From Jiangellaceae bacterium (lineage in GTDB: Bacteria > Actinomycetota > Actinomycetes > Jiangellales > Jiangellaceae), in contig JASLBX010000570.1 of NCBI GenBank assembly GCA_030146385.1, positions 1-7,201 of the forward strand: a stretch of DNA of 7,201 nt. Reading direction: 5' to 3'. Below the pieces are notes generated by a model. That model had not been told where the DNA came from. It did no database searches and saw only the letters and a program-made list of their open reading frames with translations. Positions 5,453 through 7,201 of this stretch are shown piece by piece. The translations under genes and the position numbers were made by a program. Every line of letters begins with the position of its first letter. The stretch's first letter is position 1.

Positions 5453-6748
5453 GTGACCGAGACCTCAGGCACTCGCGGGACTCCCGAGGAGCCGGACCAG
5501 GCGCCACAGTCTCCGGCCACGGTGGCCGAGAACACCTGGGGCCGGGTCGACGAGAACGGGGACGTCTACGTCCGCACCTCCGCCGGAGAGCGCCATATCG
5601 GCTCGTGGCAGGTCGGACAGCCCGAGCAGGCGTTGGCATTCTTCGCGCGCAAGTACGACGACCTGGTGGTCCAGGTCGACCTGCTCGAGCAGCGGCTGGA
5701 GTCCGGTGTCGCCGCTCCCGACGAGACGCAGGCCGCCGTGGTCAAGCTGCGCGACGCGCTGGCCGAGCCGCACGCGGTTGGCGACCTCGATGCGCTGAGG
5801 CGCCGCCTCGAACGAGTCGAGCAGCGGATCGAGGAGCGCCGTGCCGAGCGCCGGGCTGCCCGCGCCCGCGCGCTGGACGAGGCCCGCGAACGCAAGGAGC
5901 AGGTCGCGGCCGAGGCCGAGCGGATCTCGCAGGGCGACGACTGGCGCAACGGGGCCGACCGCCTCCGCGCCCTGCTGGACGAGTGGAAGTCGCTCCCCCG
6001 GCTCGACCGCGCCACCGACGACGCGCTCTGGCGGCGGTTTTCCACCGCCCGCACCCACTACACCCGGCGCCGGAAAGCACACTTCGCCGAACTGGCCGAA
6101 CGCCGCGAGGAAGCCAGGGTGATCAAGGAGCGGCTGGTCAAGGAGGCCGAGGAACTCGCCACCTCGACCGATTGGGGACCCACGTCCCGCCGGTACCGCG
6201 AGCTGATGTCGCAGTGGAAAGCCGCCGGGCCGGCCCCCAAGGCAGTCGACGACGCCCTGTGGAAGCTGTTCCGCGGTGCCCAAGACACGTTCTTCGGGGC
6301 CCGGTCCGAGACGTTCGCCAAGCGCGACTCGGAGCAGCAGGCGAACCTCCAGGCCAAGGAAGCCCTGCTGACCGAGGCCGAGGCGCTGCTGCCGGTGACC
6401 GACTGGAAGGCGGCTCGCGCAGCGCTACGGTCGATCCAGGAGCGCTGGGAAGCGGCCGGCCACGTCCCCCGGGACGCCATGCGGTCGATCGAGGCCCGCC
6501 TGCGCCGGGTCGAGGACGCCGTCCGCGAGGCCGAGGAGTCCGAGTGGCAGCGCACCAACCCGGAGGCTCGCGCCCGTGCCGAGGCGACCGTCAACCAACT
6601 GCGGGAGTCGATTGCCGAGCTCGAGCAGCAGGTCGAGAAGGCTCGCGCGGCCGGCAACGAACGCCAGCTGTCCGAGGCAGAAGAAGCCCTGACGGCTCGC
6701 CGCGCCTGGTTGGAGCAAGCCGAGCGCGCCCTCAACGAGTTCCGCTAA
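5453..6748 (+). CDS. DUF349-repeat coiled-coil protein
   Basis: A soluble, highly charged protein of 431 residues with no signal or membrane segment. Its function is unknown to me. After a low-complexity start comes a short conserved module (WGRVDENGDVYVRT, then GSWQ and ALAFFARKYDDL, about 29-71), then a long Arg/Glu-rich coiled coil (about 110-160). Three DUF349 repeats follow, with paired tryptophans at 164/178, 241/255 and 318/332, an exact 77-residue period. DDALW occurs in repeats 1 and 2 (189-193, 266-270) but is lost in repeat 3. A second coiled coil closes the protein (about 370-431). The GTG at 5453 has an SD site; starting at the ATG 5426 would add 9 residues and overlap ppiB by 4 nt. 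The spacing of 23 nt to ppiB suggests cotranscription. It faces relA, a gene order I recall from other actinomycetes. Confidence 0.88.
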   Translation: MTETSGTRGTPEEPDQAPQSPATVAENTWGRVDENGDVYVRTSAGERHIGSWQVGQPEQALAFFARKYDDLVVQVDLLEQRLESGVAAPDETQAAVVKLRDALAEPHAVGDLDALRRRLERVEQRIEERRAERRAARARALDEARERKEQVAAEAERISQGDDWRNGADRLRALLDEWKSLPRLDRATDDALWRRFSTARTHYTRRRKAHFAELAERREEARVIKERLVKEAEELATSTDWGPTSRRYRELMSQWKAAGPAPKAVDDALWKLFRGAQDTFFGARSETFAKRDSEQQANLQAKEALLTEAEALLPVTDWKAARAALRSIQERWEAAGHVPRDAMRSIEARLRRVEDAVREAEESEWQRTNPEARARAEATVNQLRESIAELEQQVEKARAAGNERQLSEAEEALTARRAWLEQAERALNEFR

Positions 6749-6761
6749 ATGACCACGTTAA

Positions 6762-6776
6762 GTGGGTAATCCCCAC
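6762..6776 (+). terminator. Possible weak terminator after the DUF349 gene
   Basis: GTGGG and CCCAC form a 5-bp stem around TAATC, starting 13 nt after the stop codon. An upstream CCAC (6753-6756) can pair with the same GTGG instead. No T-run follows, so any termination would be inefficient or factor-dependent. Confidence 0.3.
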
Positions 6777-6821
6777 GTATACGTCGCTTGCAGGCGTCGC
6801 AAACGTCGGGAAGTCCTCGTA

Positions 6822-6834
6822 GAGGCAGCGCCTC
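6822..6834 (-). terminator. Possible weak terminator after relA
   Basis: GAGGC and GCCTC form a 5-bp stem with a 3-nt loop, 10 nt past the relA stop on the minus strand. It has no T-run. It is the only GC-rich stem close to the relA end in the 96-nt convergent gap. Confidence 0.3.
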
Positions 6835-6844
6835 GCGATGACCG

Positions 6845-7201
6845 TCAGTTGGAGCCGTTGCGTGTGCTGGTCAGCCGGTAAGCGTCGAACACGCCCTCGA
6901 CACCACGGACAGCTCGCAGCACGGCGCCGAGGTGCTTGGGGTCGGCCATCTCGAACGTGAACCGGCTCTTGGCAATCCGGTCAGAGCCGGTCGACACGGT
7001 GGCCGACAGGATGTTCACGTGCTGATCCGACAGCACACGCGTGATGTCCGACAGCAGCCGCGCCCGGTCGAGCGCCTCCACCTGCATGGCCACGAGGAAC
7101 ATGCTGTTCGCGCTCGGCGCCCACTCGACGTCGACCATCCGCCCATGGTCGCGGCGCAACGCGTCGACGTTGACGCAGTCCTCGCGGTGCACCGACACGC
7201 C
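6845..7201 (-). CDS. relA: RelA/SpoT-family (p)ppGpp synthetase/hydrolase, C-terminal end (partial)
   Basis: The last 118 residues of the Rel alarmone enzyme; the catalytic hydrolase and synthetase domains lie beyond the right edge. The opening GVSVHREDCVN is the end of the conserved-cysteine (zinc-finger-like/RIS) region, with the cysteine and following Asn typical of Rel proteins. The C-terminal ACT domain follows, seen in VEWAP, VAMQVEALDRARLLSDITRVLSD, VNILSATVSTG, and FTFEMADPKHLGAVLRAVRGVEGVFDAYRL. In the family, this region contacts the ribosome and uncharged tRNA and controls the switch between synthesis and breakdown of ppGpp. A short tail (TSTRNGSN) precedes the stop. It is convergent with the DUF349 gene. 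No start is visible in the window; internal GTG codons near 7198 are not the real start. Confidence 0.95.
   Translation of the reverse strand, partial: GVSVHREDCVNVDALRRDHGRMVDVEWAPSANSMFLVAMQVEALDRARLLSDITRVLSDQHVNILSATVSTGSDRIAKSRFTFEMADPKHLGAVLRAVRGVEGVFDAYRLTSTRNGSN

Noticed and set aside
4554..5639. A 361-codon open frame on the minus strand across ppiB
   Set aside because: It is antisense to ppiB and its control region, and its composition (Arg/Gly/Ser-rich, no domain) is that of a shadow frame.
5605..6822. A 405-codon open frame on the plus strand overlapping the DUF349 gene
   Set aside because: It is the other frame of a repeat-rich, high-GC gene, with extreme Arg/Gly/Pro content and no motif. 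The DUF349 frame has the conserved tryptophans and coiled coils.
6749..6844. A tRNA, tmRNA end or attachment site between DUF349 and relA
   Set aside because: No cloverleaf, no CCA end and no TTCRA T-loop could be found; the direct CGTCG repeats are too short to be att sites.

Overview
This window is high-GC chromosomal DNA from an actinobacterium; the order within the phylum cannot be fixed from sequence alone. Three things point there: the GC-rich coding sequence, the frequent GTG starts, and a gene order I recall from Mycobacterium tuberculosis (aspS ... Rv2578c ... hisS, Rv2581c, ppiB, relA). No gene carries a frameshift or internal stop. The aspS and relA genes are cut by the window edges. 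There is no tRNA, rRNA, CRISPR array, insertion sequence or phage gene.

Layout, left to right. 1-508 (minus): N-terminal third of aspartyl-tRNA synthetase. 622-1020 (plus): small VOC/glyoxalase-like protein. 1007-2512 (minus): radical SAM protein of the Rv2578c type, interrupted in frame by a 153-residue mini-intein (1829-2287). 2576-3841 (minus): histidyl-tRNA synthetase. 3860-4549 (minus): metallo-beta-lactamase-fold hydrolase of the glyoxalase II-like group. 4550-4682: divergent control region with a 12-bp perfect palindrome, two candidate promoters and a hairpin. 4683-5429 (plus): membrane-anchored cyclophilin-type prolyl isomerase. 5453-6748 (plus): coiled-coil protein with three DUF349 repeats. 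6749-6844: convergent gap with small hairpins. 6845-7201 (minus): C-terminal ACT domain of the RelA/SpoT (Rel) ppGpp enzyme.

Most of this is a conserved translation and stringent-response neighbourhood: two aminoacyl-tRNA synthetases, Rel, and a secreted-side folding helper. The MBL hydrolase and hisS are 18 nt apart and probably cotranscribed. The radical SAM gene follows hisS after 63 nt but has its own candidate promoter. The prolyl isomerase and DUF349 genes probably form a second transcript in the opposite direction.

The most striking item is the intein. It sits directly before the third cysteine of the radical SAM CX3CX2C motif, so the residue needed for splicing (+1 Cys) is also a [4Fe-4S] ligand. 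The unspliced precursor cannot have a normal cluster site, which makes splicing an on-switch for the enzyme. As far as I recall, intein-bearing members of this family are already recognised in public annotation; whether splicing is conditional is my inference.
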